Source: Nocardia albiluteola (GTDB lineage: Bacteria > Actinomycetota > Actinomycetes > Mycobacteriales > Mycobacteriaceae). Taken from it: a stretch of DNA of 64,000 bases. The stretch spans positions 558,001 through 622,000 of the forward strand of contig NZ_JAHKNI010000004.1 in NCBI RefSeq assembly GCF_018860155.1, read 5' to 3'. Under the pieces are notes generated by a model. The model had not been told where the DNA came from. It worked only from the letters and a program-made list of their open reading frames with translations, and searched no databases. Made by a program: the position numbers and the translations under genes. The first letter of the stretch is position 1; each line of letters opens with the position of its first letter. Below, one piece after another: positions 7,868 to 16,407 of the stretch.

Positions 7868-9172
7868 GTGAGCCCTCTGGCACTACTGGCGCTGGCGATT
7901 GTTCTGGTCCCGGTCGGCGGCATGTTCGCGGCCCTGGACGCGGCCCTGGTCACCGTCTCGCCCGCGCGGATCGAGGATATGGTCCGCGCGGACCGAGGCG
8001 GGGCCCGCCGGCTGGCGCACATCGTCACCGACCGCCCCCGCTATGTGAATCTGCTGGTGCTGCTGCGCCTGGTGTGCGAGATCTCCGCGACGGTGCTGCT
8101 GGCGGCGGCGCTGAACGATGTGCTGGACACCGACTGGGCGCTGGTGATCACCGCGGTGATCATGGTGCTGGTCGACTACGTCGTGATCGGCGTCGGGCCG
8201 CGCACCCTCGGCCGCCAGCACGCCTATTCGATCGCCCTGGGCGCGGCGCTGCCGCTGCAGGCGATCGGCGCGCTGCTGGGCCCGGTCGGGCGGCTGCTCA
8301 TCCTGGTGGGCAACGCCATCACCCCGGGCCGCGGATTTCGCAACGGCCCCTTCGCCTCCGAGGTGGAGCTGCGCGAGGTGGTGGACATGGCGCAGCAGAG
8401 CGGGGTGGTGGATTCCGACGAGCGCCGCATGATCCAGTCGGTCTTCGAACTCGGGGACACCGCGGCGCGCGCGGTGATGGTGCCGCGCACCGAGATGGTG
8501 TGGATCGAGTCGGACAAGACTGCGGCGCAAGCGATGTCGCTGGCGGTGCGGTCCGGGCACTCGCGCATTCCGGTGATCGGGGAGAACGTCGACGACATAC
8601 TCGGTGTGGTGTACCTGAAAGACCTTGTGCCGTACGCGGATCGCAGCCGCAAGGTACGGGTGCGCGAGGTGATGCGCGCGGCGGTGTTCGTACCGGATTC
8701 CAAACCCCTGGACACGCTGCTGGACGAGATGCAGCGCCGCCGTAACCATATGGCGCTGCTGGTCGACGAATACGGCGGTATCGCGGGCCTGGTCACCATC
8801 GAGGACGTGCTCGAGGAGATCGTCGGGGAGATCGCCGACGAGTACGACACCGACGAGATCGCGCCCGTCGAAAAGCTGGGCAACGGGAAATACCGTGTGT
8901 CCGCGAGGCTTTCGCTGGAGGATCTGGGCGAGCTGTTCGATACGGAGATCGACGAGGAGGACGTCGATACCGTGGGCGGGTTGCTCGGGCACGCGCTCGA
9001 GCGCGTGCCGCTGCCCGGCTCCAAGGCCGTCATCCACGGGTTGCAGCTGCGCGGCGAGGGCGGCGCCGACGCCCGCGGACGAGTACGGATACACACGGTG
9101 GTGGTGCGGCGGGCGCCGGAGAAGAAACAGAATCACGAACCCGAATACCAGGATGGAGACAGCGATGAGTGA
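7868..9172 (+). CDS. CorC/HlyC (CNNM/DUF21) membrane protein with CBS pair
   Basis: 434 residues. The N-terminal CNNM/DUF21 part has about three membrane segments ([52 protein letters not shown]). Two CBS domains follow (about 205–320; [11 protein letters not shown] … [20 protein letters not shown]), then a CorC_HlyC domain (about 345–425). Family members are associated with Mg/Co ion efflux or homeostasis. Length and position match Rv2366c of M. tuberculosis. It overlaps the next gene by 8 bp, implying translational coupling. Confidence 0.92.
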   Translation: MSPLALLALAIVLVPVGGMFAALDAALVTVSPARIEDMVRADRGGARRLAHIVTDRPRYVNLLVLLRLVCEISATVLLAAALNDVLDTDWALVITAVIMVLVDYVVIGVGPRTLGRQHAYSIALGAALPLQAIGALLGPVGRLLILVGNAITPGRGFRNGPFASEVELREVVDMAQQSGVVDSDERRMIQSVFELGDTAARAVMVPRTEMVWIESDKTAAQAMSLAVRSGHSRIPVIGENVDDILGVVYLKDLVPYADRSRKVRVREVMRAAVFVPDSKPLDTLLDEMQRRRNHMALLVDEYGGIAGLVTIEDVLEEIVGEIADEYDTDEIAPVEKLGNGKYRVSARLSLEDLGELFDTEIDEEDVDTVGGLLGHALERVPLPGSKAVIHGLQLRGEGGADARGRVRIHTVVVRRAPEKKQNHEPEYQDGDSDE

Positions 9173-9512
9173 GACCGCGGGATTGGAACCGGAGGACGAC
9201 AAGCTGCTGGTGCTCGCGCGCGGCGCGATGGGGCGTACCGGAGGAGGCAGCGGCGCGGCGGTCCGCGACACCGACGGCCGCACCTACGCCGCCGGCGCGG
9301 TGGAGCTGAAGGCCCTGCCGCTGACCGCATTGCAGGCCGCGGTGGCCGCGGCAATCTCCAGCGGCGCCGAGGGATTCGAGGCCGCGGTGCTCGTCGGCGG
9401 TTCGTTCCACGACGCGGGCATCGCAGCGGTGCGCGAGGTCTCGGCCGAGGCCAAGCTCATCTTCGCCGATCGCAGCGGCACGGTGTACGACACCGTCGAG
9501 GCCGCGCAATGA
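9165..9512 (+). CDS. Cytidine-deaminase-fold protein, apparently non-catalytic
   Basis: 115 residues at the place of Rv2365c, between the CorC-like gene and era. The fold resembles cytidine deaminases ([12 protein letters not shown]…[16 protein letters not shown]). However, the catalytic C/H-A-E is replaced by TALQAAV, and the PCGxCRQ helix reads GIAAVREV with no zinc cysteines. It is therefore unlikely to deaminate; a ligand-binding or structural role is more probable. It overlaps the gene before it, and its last bases overlap the era ATG (ATGA). Confidence 0.8.
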   Translation: MSETAGLEPEDDKLLVLARGAMGRTGGGSGAAVRDTDGRTYAAGAVELKALPLTALQAAVAAAISSGAEGFEAAVLVGGSFHDAGIAAVREVSAEAKLIFADRSGTVYDTVEAAQ

Positions 9513-10432
9513 CCAGCGAATTCCGTTCGGGCTTCGTCTGTTTCATCGGCCGTCCCAATACCGGCAAATCGACGCTCACCAATGCCATGGTGGGACAGAA
9601 GATCGCGATCACCTCCTCGCGCCCGCAGACCACCCGCCACACCATCCGCGGCATCGTGCACCGCGAGCACGCGCAGCTGATCCTCGTCGACACCCCCGGC
9701 CTGCACCGGCCCCGCACGCTGCTGGGCCAGCGCCTGAACGACCTTGTGCGCGATACCTATTCCGAGGTCGACGTGATCGCGCTGTGCATCCCGGCCGATG
9801 AGAAGATCGGTCCGGGTGACCGCTGGATCCTCACCCAGATCCGGCAGATGGCCCCCAAGACCACCCTGCTGGGCGTGGTCACCAAGATCGACAAGGTGGG
9901 CCGCGACCAGATCGCCGAGCAGTTGATCGCCGTCTCCGAACTGCTGGGCCCGGATGCCGACGTGGTGCCGGTGTCGGCGGTCAAGGGCGAGCAGGTCGAG
10001 GTGCTCGTCGACGTCATCGCCTCGAAAATGCCGGAGGGACCGGCCCTTTACCCGGACGGCGAGCTGACCGACGAGCCGGAGGAAACCCTCATGGCCGAGC
10101 TGATCCGCGAGGCGGCGCTCGAGGGGGTGCGCGACGAACTCCCGCATTCGCTGGCGGTCGTGATCGAGGAGGTGCTGCCGCGCGAAGGCTATGAGGGTCA
10201 AGAGGATTCGGATCCCGAGATGCTAGACGTGCACGCCCTGCTGTACGTCGAACGCCCCAGCCAGAAGGCAATCGTCATCGGCAAGGGCGGCGCCCGCCTC
10301 AAGGAGGTGGGCACCAACGCGCGCAAGCAGATCGAGCACATCCTCGGCACCCGCATCTACCTGCATTTGCATGTGAAGGTGGCCAAGGACTGGCAGCGCG
10401 ACCCGAAGCAGCTCGGCAAGCTGGGGTTCTGA
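9509..10432 (+). CDS. era: GTPase Era
   Basis: 307 residues with all GTPase motifs: G1 GRPNTGKS, switch region QTTRHTIRG, G3 DTPG, G4 TKID and G5 SAVKG. A C-terminal KH domain contains AIVIGKGGARLKEVG. Era binds 16S rRNA during small-subunit assembly. Starting inside the stop of the previous gene, it closes the ybeY–era operon. Its 3' end abuts a truncated convergent gene. Confidence 0.97.
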   Translation: MTSEFRSGFVCFIGRPNTGKSTLTNAMVGQKIAITSSRPQTTRHTIRGIVHREHAQLILVDTPGLHRPRTLLGQRLNDLVRDTYSEVDVIALCIPADEKIGPGDRWILTQIRQMAPKTTLLGVVTKIDKVGRDQIAEQLIAVSELLGPDADVVPVSAVKGEQVEVLVDVIASKMPEGPALYPDGELTDEPEETLMAELIREAALEGVRDELPHSLAVVIEEVLPREGYEGQEDSDPEMLDVHALLYVERPSQKAIVIGKGGARLKEVGTNARKQIEHILGTRIYLHLHVKVAKDWQRDPKQLGKLGF

Positions 10433-10891
10433 CGGGCGAGCCATGCGCGGGCGGCGCGATCCGCTGAGCAGGGCGTTGGCCATGAAACCCAAGGGGCGCA
10501 CCATCGTCCACGCCACCCCGCTGTCGCGGACCGCCTGCTCTCCGGCGCGATGCCAGGCGGGGATCGGATCCGTTGCCGCCGGGTCACCGGCCCGGCCGGA
10601 GGACAGCTTCACGATATGGGCGACGCCCGCGGCGGCGGCCGCCTTCGACAGGTTGGCATCATGAACGGCCAGGTCCGGGCCGGCGGTCAGCAGGAACATG
10701 CGGTCCACCCCACCCAGGGCGGTGGCCACGCTGCCAGGTTCCGCGGGGTCGCCCCGGACGACCTCGACGCCCTCGGGCAGTGCCGCGGTCTCCGGTTTCC
10801 GGGTGAGTGCACGCACCGGCACACCGGCGTCCAGCAGGTGATCGATCACCGCACGCCCGACGGTACCGGTGGCTCCGGTCACGAGAATCAT
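10433..10891 (-). pseudogene. NmrA-like NAD(P)-binding protein, 3'-truncated
   Basis: The N-terminal half of an NmrA/SDR protein: MILVTGATGTVGRAV (GxxGxxG), then RMFLLTAGPDL and WTMVRPLGFMANALL. The family normally has about 280 residues, but similarity stops after about 150, at the end of era. The frame then continues for about 70 codons antisense to era (to 10223) with no family features. It is either a truncated relic or a short protein with an accidental tail. Confidence 0.72.
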
Positions 10892-10973
10892 TCGGTTCAG
10901 CCAGGTCCGGGCCAGGCCCGCCGCAGTGGCGAGACGTGTCGCGGCGGATGGTTGTGCCGCCGAGTGCTGCGTG

Positions 10974-11600
10974 TCAGATAGCTACTGCCTCGGACAGGTA
11001 GGACATGGCCTTGTTGCATGCGTCGATAAGGGTGCCGCTTTGGTGTCCCTGTAGCCACCAGGTCACTGCGATCCGCAGGGTATCGCTGACGGCGTGGGCG
11101 ATGACCCGCGCTCGCAATTCGGCATCACGGGTGCGCTCGACCCCATCGAGCAGGGCATCGACGAACGGTTCCTGATCGGCGCCCCACATCAGGCGGAACA
11201 TTCGCGCCTGCAGGGCGGGCACCGACTGGATCAGGCGGTACGAGCGTGCGGTGCGTTCGGGGTCACCGGCGGTCAGACCCGCAAGCATTGCCCTGGTGAT
11301 GAACTCGGCGTCGGGTTCTCCCGGACGGCGCTGTGACAGGGCGGCGGCGGATGCCGCGCGCCCATCGGGATTGCCGAGGATCACATCTTCCTTGGCGGGA
11401 AAGTAGCGGTAGAAGGTGCGCGGTGCGACGTCGGCGGCCGCGGCGATCTCCTCGATAGTCACCGCGTCGTAGCCCTTCTCCTCGAACAGCCTCAGCGCGC
11501 AGTCCACGATCGCATCCTGGGTGCGCTTGCGCTTGCGAGCTCGTAGGCCGGTCTCGGCATCGTCAGCCACCACAGCAGCCAGCATAACAACCGATGTCAC
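10974..11600 (-). CDS. TetR-family transcriptional regulator
   Basis: 208 residues from the GTG at 11600 (an ATG five codons in is possible). The HTH is clear (TIEEIAAAADVAPRTFYRYFPAKEDV), preceded by TQDAIVDCALRLFEEKGYDA. The C-terminal ligand-binding domain is variable, so the inducer is unknown. It is divergent from a SnoaL-like gene across a regular operator array, so it probably represses both itself and that gene. Confidence 0.92.
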   Translation of the reverse strand: MTSVVMLAAVVADDAETGLRARKRKRTQDAIVDCALRLFEEKGYDAVTIEEIAAAADVAPRTFYRYFPAKEDVILGNPDGRAASAAALSQRRPGEPDAEFITRAMLAGLTAGDPERTARSYRLIQSVPALQARMFRLMWGADQEPFVDALLDGVERTRDAELRARVIAHAVSDTLRIAVTWWLQGHQSGTLIDACNKAMSYLSEAVAI

Positions 11601-11611
11601 CTATGCAAAAA

Positions 11612-11655
11612 GGCATACGTGCCTTCAGGCAGTCTTGCCAATTGGCAGTTCTGCC
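11612..11655. promoter_or_regulatory. Six-half-site operator array, exact 8-bp period
   Basis: The half-sites GGCA and TGCC alternate every 8 bp with four-base spacers: GGCA 11612, TGCC 11620, GGCA 11628, TGCC 11636, GGCA 11644, TGCC 11652. This gives overlapping palindromes of the form GGCA-N4-TGCC, including AAGGCA…TGCCTT (11610–11625) and the perfect TGCCAATTGGCA (11636–11647). It lies between the divergent TetR and SnoaL genes and overlaps the SnoaL promoter. It is most simply read as a cooperative TetR-dimer platform. Confidence 0.8.
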
Positions 11656-11662
11656 ATATATT
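11635..11662 (+). promoter_or_regulatory. Sigma-70-type promoter of the SnoaL-like gene
   Basis: A −35-like TTGCCA (11635–11640) and −10-like TATATT (11657–11662) are separated by 16 bp and precede the ATG at 11715. The operator half-sites overlie the −35 and spacer, so a bound TetR protein would block polymerase. Confidence 0.65.
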
Positions 11663-11714
11663 GTTCAGGTATCCGGCTCGTCGCCGAGGCGAGCCATGTG
11701 AGAAAGAGAAACCG

Positions 11715-12179
11715 ATGAACCACGCCGATACCCTTCGCCAGCTCTTCCGCGCCTACAGCGACCACGACCTCGAAGCCCTGCTGGCGACACTGGCCGACGA
11801 TGTGGTCGTGCGGTTTCCGACCAGCCCCGAACCGATTCTTGGCAAAGAGCAGTTGCGGCCGGTGTGGGCGGAGGTGCTCGACACCGTGATCCCGGACGTA
11901 AAGCAAACCGTGCAACGCATCGTGGTCGAAGGCGACACCGCCGCAACGGAATTGACCGAGACCGGCACCGTCGTCATTCCGGAGGAGGCTGTCGCGTCCG
12001 TGTCCCTGGAGCCCGGCGGTCGGCCCTACAGCCTGGACATGGTGTCGCTCTATCATTTCGACAAGGACGGCCGAATCGACCGGATCCGGTCCTACTGGGA
12101 TACCGCCGATTTCGCCAGGCAGCTCGGTATCGACATCGCCGTCATCCGCGCCATGCAGGAAAGCGCGCACAGCGCCTGA
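11715..12179 (+). CDS. SnoaL-like / NTF2-fold protein
   Basis: 154 residues with an NTF2-like pattern: TLRQLFRAYSDHDLEALLATLADDVVVRFP at the start, and MVSLYHFDKDGRIDRIRSYWD near the end. Such proteins are small cone-fold enzymes or binding proteins (isomerases, dehydratases, polyketide cyclases); the substrate cannot be read. The start is preceded by a purine-rich GAGAAAGAGAA. It is likely controlled by the divergent TetR protein. Confidence 0.82.
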   Translation: MNHADTLRQLFRAYSDHDLEALLATLADDVVVRFPTSPEPILGKEQLRPVWAEVLDTVIPDVKQTVQRIVVEGDTAATELTETGTVVIPEEAVASVSLEPGGRPYSLDMVSLYHFDKDGRIDRIRSYWDTADFARQLGIDIAVIRAMQESAHSA

Positions 12180-12616
12180 TCTCCAGATCGACCCACCGTG
12201 AGCAGGCTGCCGACCGGATGCGTGCGAGGCGCTCCGCGACCGCCGTGATCACGTAGATACCGTCTGCCGTATGCGGTCTCGACCCCGTACGCCCAGTTGC
12301 CGGTTGTTCACGGTTCGGTCGGTCTGTGCAGGCGGGTAATAATGGTGTGATCGTCGGTGCTATCGGCGTAGGTATGGCCAATGCCTATACCGACGCCGAC
12401 AGCACGCCTGCATGGAATCGGCGCGTGACCGTGTCGTCCAATCGTCGGGGCGGACGGATGGCGGCGCGTTCGCCTTCGAGGGCACTGCCGGTATCGAAGG
12501 CGAACCGGCCCAGCAATGCGCCAGCGGCACAACCGAAACCCCATGGACTACGTGTTATTGATCGGCAGGCCCTATTCCGGCCCGGTTGGTAGGTGCGGCG
12601 TCCGGCGACTTATCGA

Positions 12617-12806
12617 TCGTCCTCGGAGGGATTGGTTGGCTTTGGCGAGATCGACTGGCTCGATCTGAATCGACGGTCCTGGCGAGAGTGATGGCCCTAG
12701 GCGAGGTCGATCGTCTGCGGCAGGGATTGGTTGGCTTCGGCGGCATCGACTGGCGCGGTCTGGACCGACGGTCCCGGCGAGAGCGATTGCCGCCGGCAAG
12801 ACCGAC
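12617..12806. repeat. Two-copy imperfect tandem repeat, 95-bp period
   Basis: The block starting AGGGATTGGTTGGCTT at 12627 recurs at 12722 as AGGGATTGGTTGGCTTCGG. The following GATCGACTGGC…GACGGTCC.GGCGAGAG is also repeated with scattered changes. Both strands are open in short frames but no protein family is evident. The rest of the 12180–12811 gap shows no supported feature. Confidence 0.7.
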
Positions 12807-12811
12807 TGTCC

Positions 12812-13567
12812 TCAGCGAGATCGATTGACCCAGACCGGAACTCGGCGGCGGGTCGGGGGTTCGGAGTCGGGCTCGGGGTCGAGCCAGCTCGGCGCGGGCA
12901 GGCCGGTCGCCGGGGTGGTGTAGGGATCCGCCGTGACGGTCTCGTGCAGCGGCTCGTAGGGAACCGCGGGAGTGGCATAGGGATCTGCGGTGATGGCCCG
13001 GGGATCTACTTGCGCGGCATAGAGATCCGAGGAGCCGGTATAGGGATCCGATGAGCCGGTGTAGGGATCAGCTGTGGAATACGCCTGCGCGGCATAGGGA
13101 TCCAGGGGGCTGGCGTAGGGATCTGGGGGAGTGGCTGAGCGCCCGGGCCGGGGGGCGGCGGCCGCGACGCGCGATTCCGCGGGGCGGCGGTAGGCCGAGA
13201 CCGCCTGCACGTAACCGCTGCGGGCCAGCGAGTCCATGGTCTCGGCGACGAGGTCCTCGTCGTCACCGGAGTCGTAGGCCAGTTCCTCGATGGTGCGGGC
13301 GCCAGGGGCGTTGTCCAGGTCACTCATGATGTCGATCTGGTGATCGGTCAGGGTGAGGCGTGAGCGCAGCGCGTACTGCGCGCCGGAGGCCAGTTGCCAG
13401 GCGTTGACCCGCTCGATCCGGCGATGTCGTCTCAGCGTGTCCAGGGCATCGGCCACCGCGCCGGTGGAGTAATCCAGGATGTCGGCGAGTTCCTCGGGGG
13501 TGCGGGCACCCGGGCAGTCTGCCAGTGCATCGAGGACGTCGAGCTGGAGTGGAGTGAAGTCGGTCAT
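12812..13567 (-). CDS. Tandem winged-helix-like protein with DPY-rich tail
   Basis: 251 residues. Two similar N-terminal units (about residues 4–58 and 70–125) each read LxxLDxLxxxPGARTxEELAxxxxxxxxxVxxxLDxLxRxxxI, which suggests paired winged-helix-like domains. The C-terminal half (about 140–250) is disordered and repeats DPY-type motifs (DPYASP, DPYAAQ, DPYTGS twice, DPYATP, DPYTTP). It may be a DNA-binding or scaffold protein. It ends close to the tandem repeat at 12617–12806 and is followed upstream by the amidase gene on the same strand. Confidence 0.65.
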   Translation of the reverse strand: MTDFTPLQLDVLDALADCPGARTPEELADILDYSTGAVADALDTLRRHRRIERVNAWQLASGAQYALRSRLTLTDHQIDIMSDLDNAPGARTIEELAYDSGDDEDLVAETMDSLARSGYVQAVSAYRRPAESRVAAAAPRPGRSATPPDPYASPLDPYAAQAYSTADPYTGSSDPYTGSSDLYAAQVDPRAITADPYATPAVPYEPLHETVTADPYTTPATGLPAPSWLDPEPDSEPPTRRRVPVWVNRSR

Positions 13568-13793
13568 GCCTCGTTACCGATTGAGAGGGTCCGGGACTGA
13601 CCGAGCCTACAGCGGATGCGAGTGCACCGCAGAAGGATTGGTTGCCGGTGTTGGTGACTTGCCACGATTGCCCAGATTGTCACACTGGGATGTGTCACCG
13701 CTCACTGGGCCGTTCGACCGGGTCGGTGCGGTGATTCGGATCAATGTGACGCACAGGGCATTCGGTCGATAATTGTGCCCGGATCGGACAGGG

Positions 13794-15206
13794 TTACCGT
13801 TCCCACCAGGGGGACGGCCGGTCGCGGTCCCAGCGGAGTTCCGATTCCAGTTGAACGGCAACCGAAACCAGCAGGGGTTCGGAGTTGGCCGTGCCCATCA
13901 GCTGGGCGCCGACGGGCAGTCCGGCGGCGGTGAAGCCGGCGGGGACGTTGATGCTCGGCCACCCCAGCACATTCCACGGCCAGGTGTAGGGGCAGCAGGC
14001 GGTGATCAGGGTATCGGTGGCGCTCGTGCCGAGGGCGTCCATGGCGTGCAGCGACGGGGGCGGGGTGGCGGTGGTGGGCGCCAGCACGAGGTCGTAGTCG
14101 TCGAAGAAACGGCCGATTCGCCTGTGCAGCAGTGGTTCCGCGGCGCGGGCGGCGCCCAGGGCCGGGCCCAGAAGCAGGCCCATCGTGGCGTTGGTACGGG
14201 TACGCGCATCGACTCGGGCGCCGGGGCGCTCGGCGAGGGCCGCGCGTACGCCGGTCAGCGAGCGCGGCAGGAAGGTGGCCCCGACCAGCAGGCCGTAGTG
14301 CAGATCCGCGACGGTTACCGAATGCCCGAGCCGGCGCAGCACATTGGCGACCGCATGCACCTGGGCAGCGATCTCGCGGTTGAGCTTGGTGCAGGTGGCG
14401 GTGAACGGAATGCTCAGCGACAGAGCGATTCTCAGCCGTCCGGGATCGCGCCCCACCGCCTCGGACACCCGCAGCGCGGGCGGGGTGTGCAGATCGCCCG
14501 GATTCGGGCCGGATGCGAGGTCGAGCAGCAGTGCCGCATCGGAGACCGTGCGCGCCAGGGTACCGTTGACGGTCAGCCCGTTGAACGACTCGGCCAGCGG
14601 CCAGGTGGAGATGCGTCCGCGCTGCGGCTTGATGCCGACCAGATGGGTCCACGCCGCGGGGATGCGCACCGAGCCCGCGCCGTCGGAACCCAGTGCGGCC
14701 GGGACCAATCCGGCCGCGACCGCCGCGGCCGAGCCGCCCGACGAGCCGCCCGGCGTGCGTTGGGCGTGCCAGGGATTGGCGGTGTAACCGAACGCGGCCG
14801 CATCGGTGAACGGCCACTGCCCGAGCTCACAGGTGTTGGTCTTGCCGACGATCACCGCGCCCGCCGCGCGCAGGCGTCGCACCGACTCGGCGTCCTCGGT
14901 CGCGGCGGGGAATTCGCCGCCGCAACCGAAGGCCGTCGGCGCCCCGGCGATATCGGTGTCGTCCTTGATCGCGATCGGCACGCCGAGCAGCGGCAGTCGC
15001 TCGCCCGCGGCGAGGCGGCGGTCGGCGTCGGCGGCCTCGGCCAGGGCCTGCTCGCGGCGGATCATGCGGAAGGCGTTGAGCGTGGCCTGGCTCGCCTCGA
15101 TGCGGTCCAGCGCGGACGTGACCGCCGTTACCGAGCTCGTCGTGCCGGTGGCGAGGGCGGCGGCCAGCTCGGCCAGTCCGAGATCGCGTGTGGGCGCCGT
15201 GGTCAT
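13794..15206 (-). CDS. amiA2: Amidase-signature hydrolase (AmiA2-like)
   Basis: About 470 residues from the ATG at 15206, which has AGGAG in front of it. The amidase-signature triad elements are visible: Lys in PIAIKDDTD, and the Ser-rich loop TPGGSSGGSAAAVAAGLVP followed by GSDGAGSVRIPAAW with the nucleophilic serine. It hydrolyses amide bonds; the substrate is unknown. It lies on the opposite strand between era and recO, as amiA2 (Rv2363) does in M. tuberculosis, so orthology is likely. The open frame continues upstream to 15305 without a good start. Confidence 0.88.
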   Translation of the reverse strand: MTTAPTRDLGLAELAAALATGTTSSVTAVTSALDRIEASQATLNAFRMIRREQALAEAADADRRLAAGERLPLLGVPIAIKDDTDIAGAPTAFGCGGEFPAATEDAESVRRLRAAGAVIVGKTNTCELGQWPFTDAAAFGYTANPWHAQRTPGGSSGGSAAAVAAGLVPAALGSDGAGSVRIPAAWTHLVGIKPQRGRISTWPLAESFNGLTVNGTLARTVSDAALLLDLASGPNPGDLHTPPALRVSEAVGRDPGRLRIALSLSIPFTATCTKLNREIAAQVHAVANVLRRLGHSVTVADLHYGLLVGATFLPRSLTGVRAALAERPGARVDARTRTNATMGLLLGPALGAARAAEPLLHRRIGRFFDDYDLVLAPTTATPPPSLHAMDALGTSATDTLITACCPYTWPWNVLGWPSINVPAGFTAAGLPVGAQLMGTANSEPLLVSVAVQLESELRWDRDRPSPWWER

Positions 15207-15347
15207 CGGTGTTCTCCTGGTCGGACTGTTCACATCGGGTCGTTCCAGCGTACGTAGTCGGATCGCGATCGGTTTTGCCGGCGGTTTGGGCGAAACGGCA
15301 CACACGGGTCGAGCCGGACAGCCCTCGAGGGCCCTACGATCGAACAG

Positions 15348-15761
15348 GTGAAGTGGATGTCCCGGGCGTTCGGCTCGAAAGAGCTACCGCCCCAACTGCG
15401 CTCGGATATGGAATGGGAGGGGATCGTGGTATTCGGTCCGGTAGAGGGATCGGTGGCACGGCGCAGTCATCGGACACCGTTACATTTCGCCTCGGCGAGC
15501 TGGGAGAACATCACGTTCGGCACGATCGCGATGAGCACCAGGAGACTCGTCGTCTGGGGCGGCCGCGAGGCGCTGGTGGAGGTTCCGCTCGGCCATCCGG
15601 CGGTGTCGATGGAACTCCAGGGGCCCGAGCGGATGCTGGTCGAGTCGGACAACTTCCAGATCGACCGCACGCGGACGGGGTGGACGACCATGCTCCTACG
15701 CACCATCCACGCCCCGCGCATCGCGCAGGTTTATGCGGAGAACGCCGACCGTCCGGTGTGA
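15348..15761 (+). CDS. Hypothetical protein
   Basis: 137 residues from a GTG at 15348. I do not recognise a family. The sequence is mixed alpha/beta (GIVVFGPVEGSVARRSHRTP, ENITFGTIAMSTRRLVVWGG), has no signal peptide or membrane segment, and is soluble-looking. It is divergent from the amidase gene. Confidence 0.6.
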   Translation: MKWMSRAFGSKELPPQLRSDMEWEGIVVFGPVEGSVARRSHRTPLHFASASWENITFGTIAMSTRRLVVWGGREALVEVPLGHPAVSMELQGPERMLVESDNFQIDRTRTGWTTMLLRTIHAPRIAQVYAENADRPV

Positions 15762-15836
15762 AGGGCGGTCGCGGCATGCAGTGGGCGGCACCGAAATTCG
15801 ATGCCGCCGTCGCGCGGTGCGGCCAATACTCTGAGC

Positions 15837-16001
15837 ATGACCTCGGGGAGCGACCGGTTCACGATGCTGCCGTTCACCATCGTGCGCATGAGCGACGACA
15901 GGACCGGGATGGGCGTTCACCGACCCATCGACGCCGAGTTGCGCCTGATCGCCGCTGGCCGTGGCACGCCATGGCGCGGGGCGGAGGCGACCGAGGAATA
16001 G
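15837..16001 (+). CDS. Possible small protein, weakly supported
   Basis: A 54-codon frame (MTSGSDRFTMLPFTIVRMS…) begins with an ATG after a modest purine stretch. No family is recognised. It is the only plausible frame in the 15762–16407 gap; the remainder (16002–16407) shows long open frames in several phases, as expected of high-GC DNA, but nothing I can support. Confidence 0.25.
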   Translation: MTSGSDRFTMLPFTIVRMSDDRTGMGVHRPIDAELRLIAAGRGTPWRGAEATEE

Positions 16002-16407
16002 CTTCCGGCGCACACGTACGGATCGTGGAGCTGACTGCTGAGGTGGCGCGGCTTCGGTGCAGCGCGGTATCTCGCGCGATGGTCTTTGATTGCGGCAGCT
16101 ACGGCCTGTGGGCTGGTCGAGTGGAGGGCGCGCGGCTGGTCTGCGTAGTCGGCGCATGTGTGGAGCGTCCAGGTGTTGGGTTGTGCGCGGCTGGCGCGTG
16201 TGGGCGGGCGAGGATGTGAGCGCGGCCCGAAGGGTGTCCGGTGACTGCCGTCGCAATGGGGCGAAGCACGGCGGCCGCGAGACCTGCCGTGGGGCCGTTG
16301 GCAGGTTGGGTCAGCATCTTCGCTGGTCGGCGACACGCGGGCCGACGGCGGCCGGGGGTTCGGCGCGGCGGGGTGAGGGCGTCGGCGGGGCGTGGGAGGA
16401 TGTGTGG

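Noticed and set aside
11619..11714. N-terminal extension of the SnoaL-like gene
   Set aside because: It would translate the promoter and operator array; the ATG at 11715 starts the fold.
13741..14817. A 358-codon minus-strand frame overlapping the amidase
   Set aside because: It is a phase-shifted shadow of the amidase gene, which has the signature Ser/Lys motifs.
15188..16219. A 343-codon plus-strand frame between the amidase and recO
   Set aside because: It overlaps the better 15348 gene in a different phase and has a Gly/Arg-rich shadow-like composition.
16090..16407. N-terminal extension of RecO
   Set aside because: The RecO fold starts at VQLYRDQ, and a good ribosome-binding site precedes the GTG at 16408.
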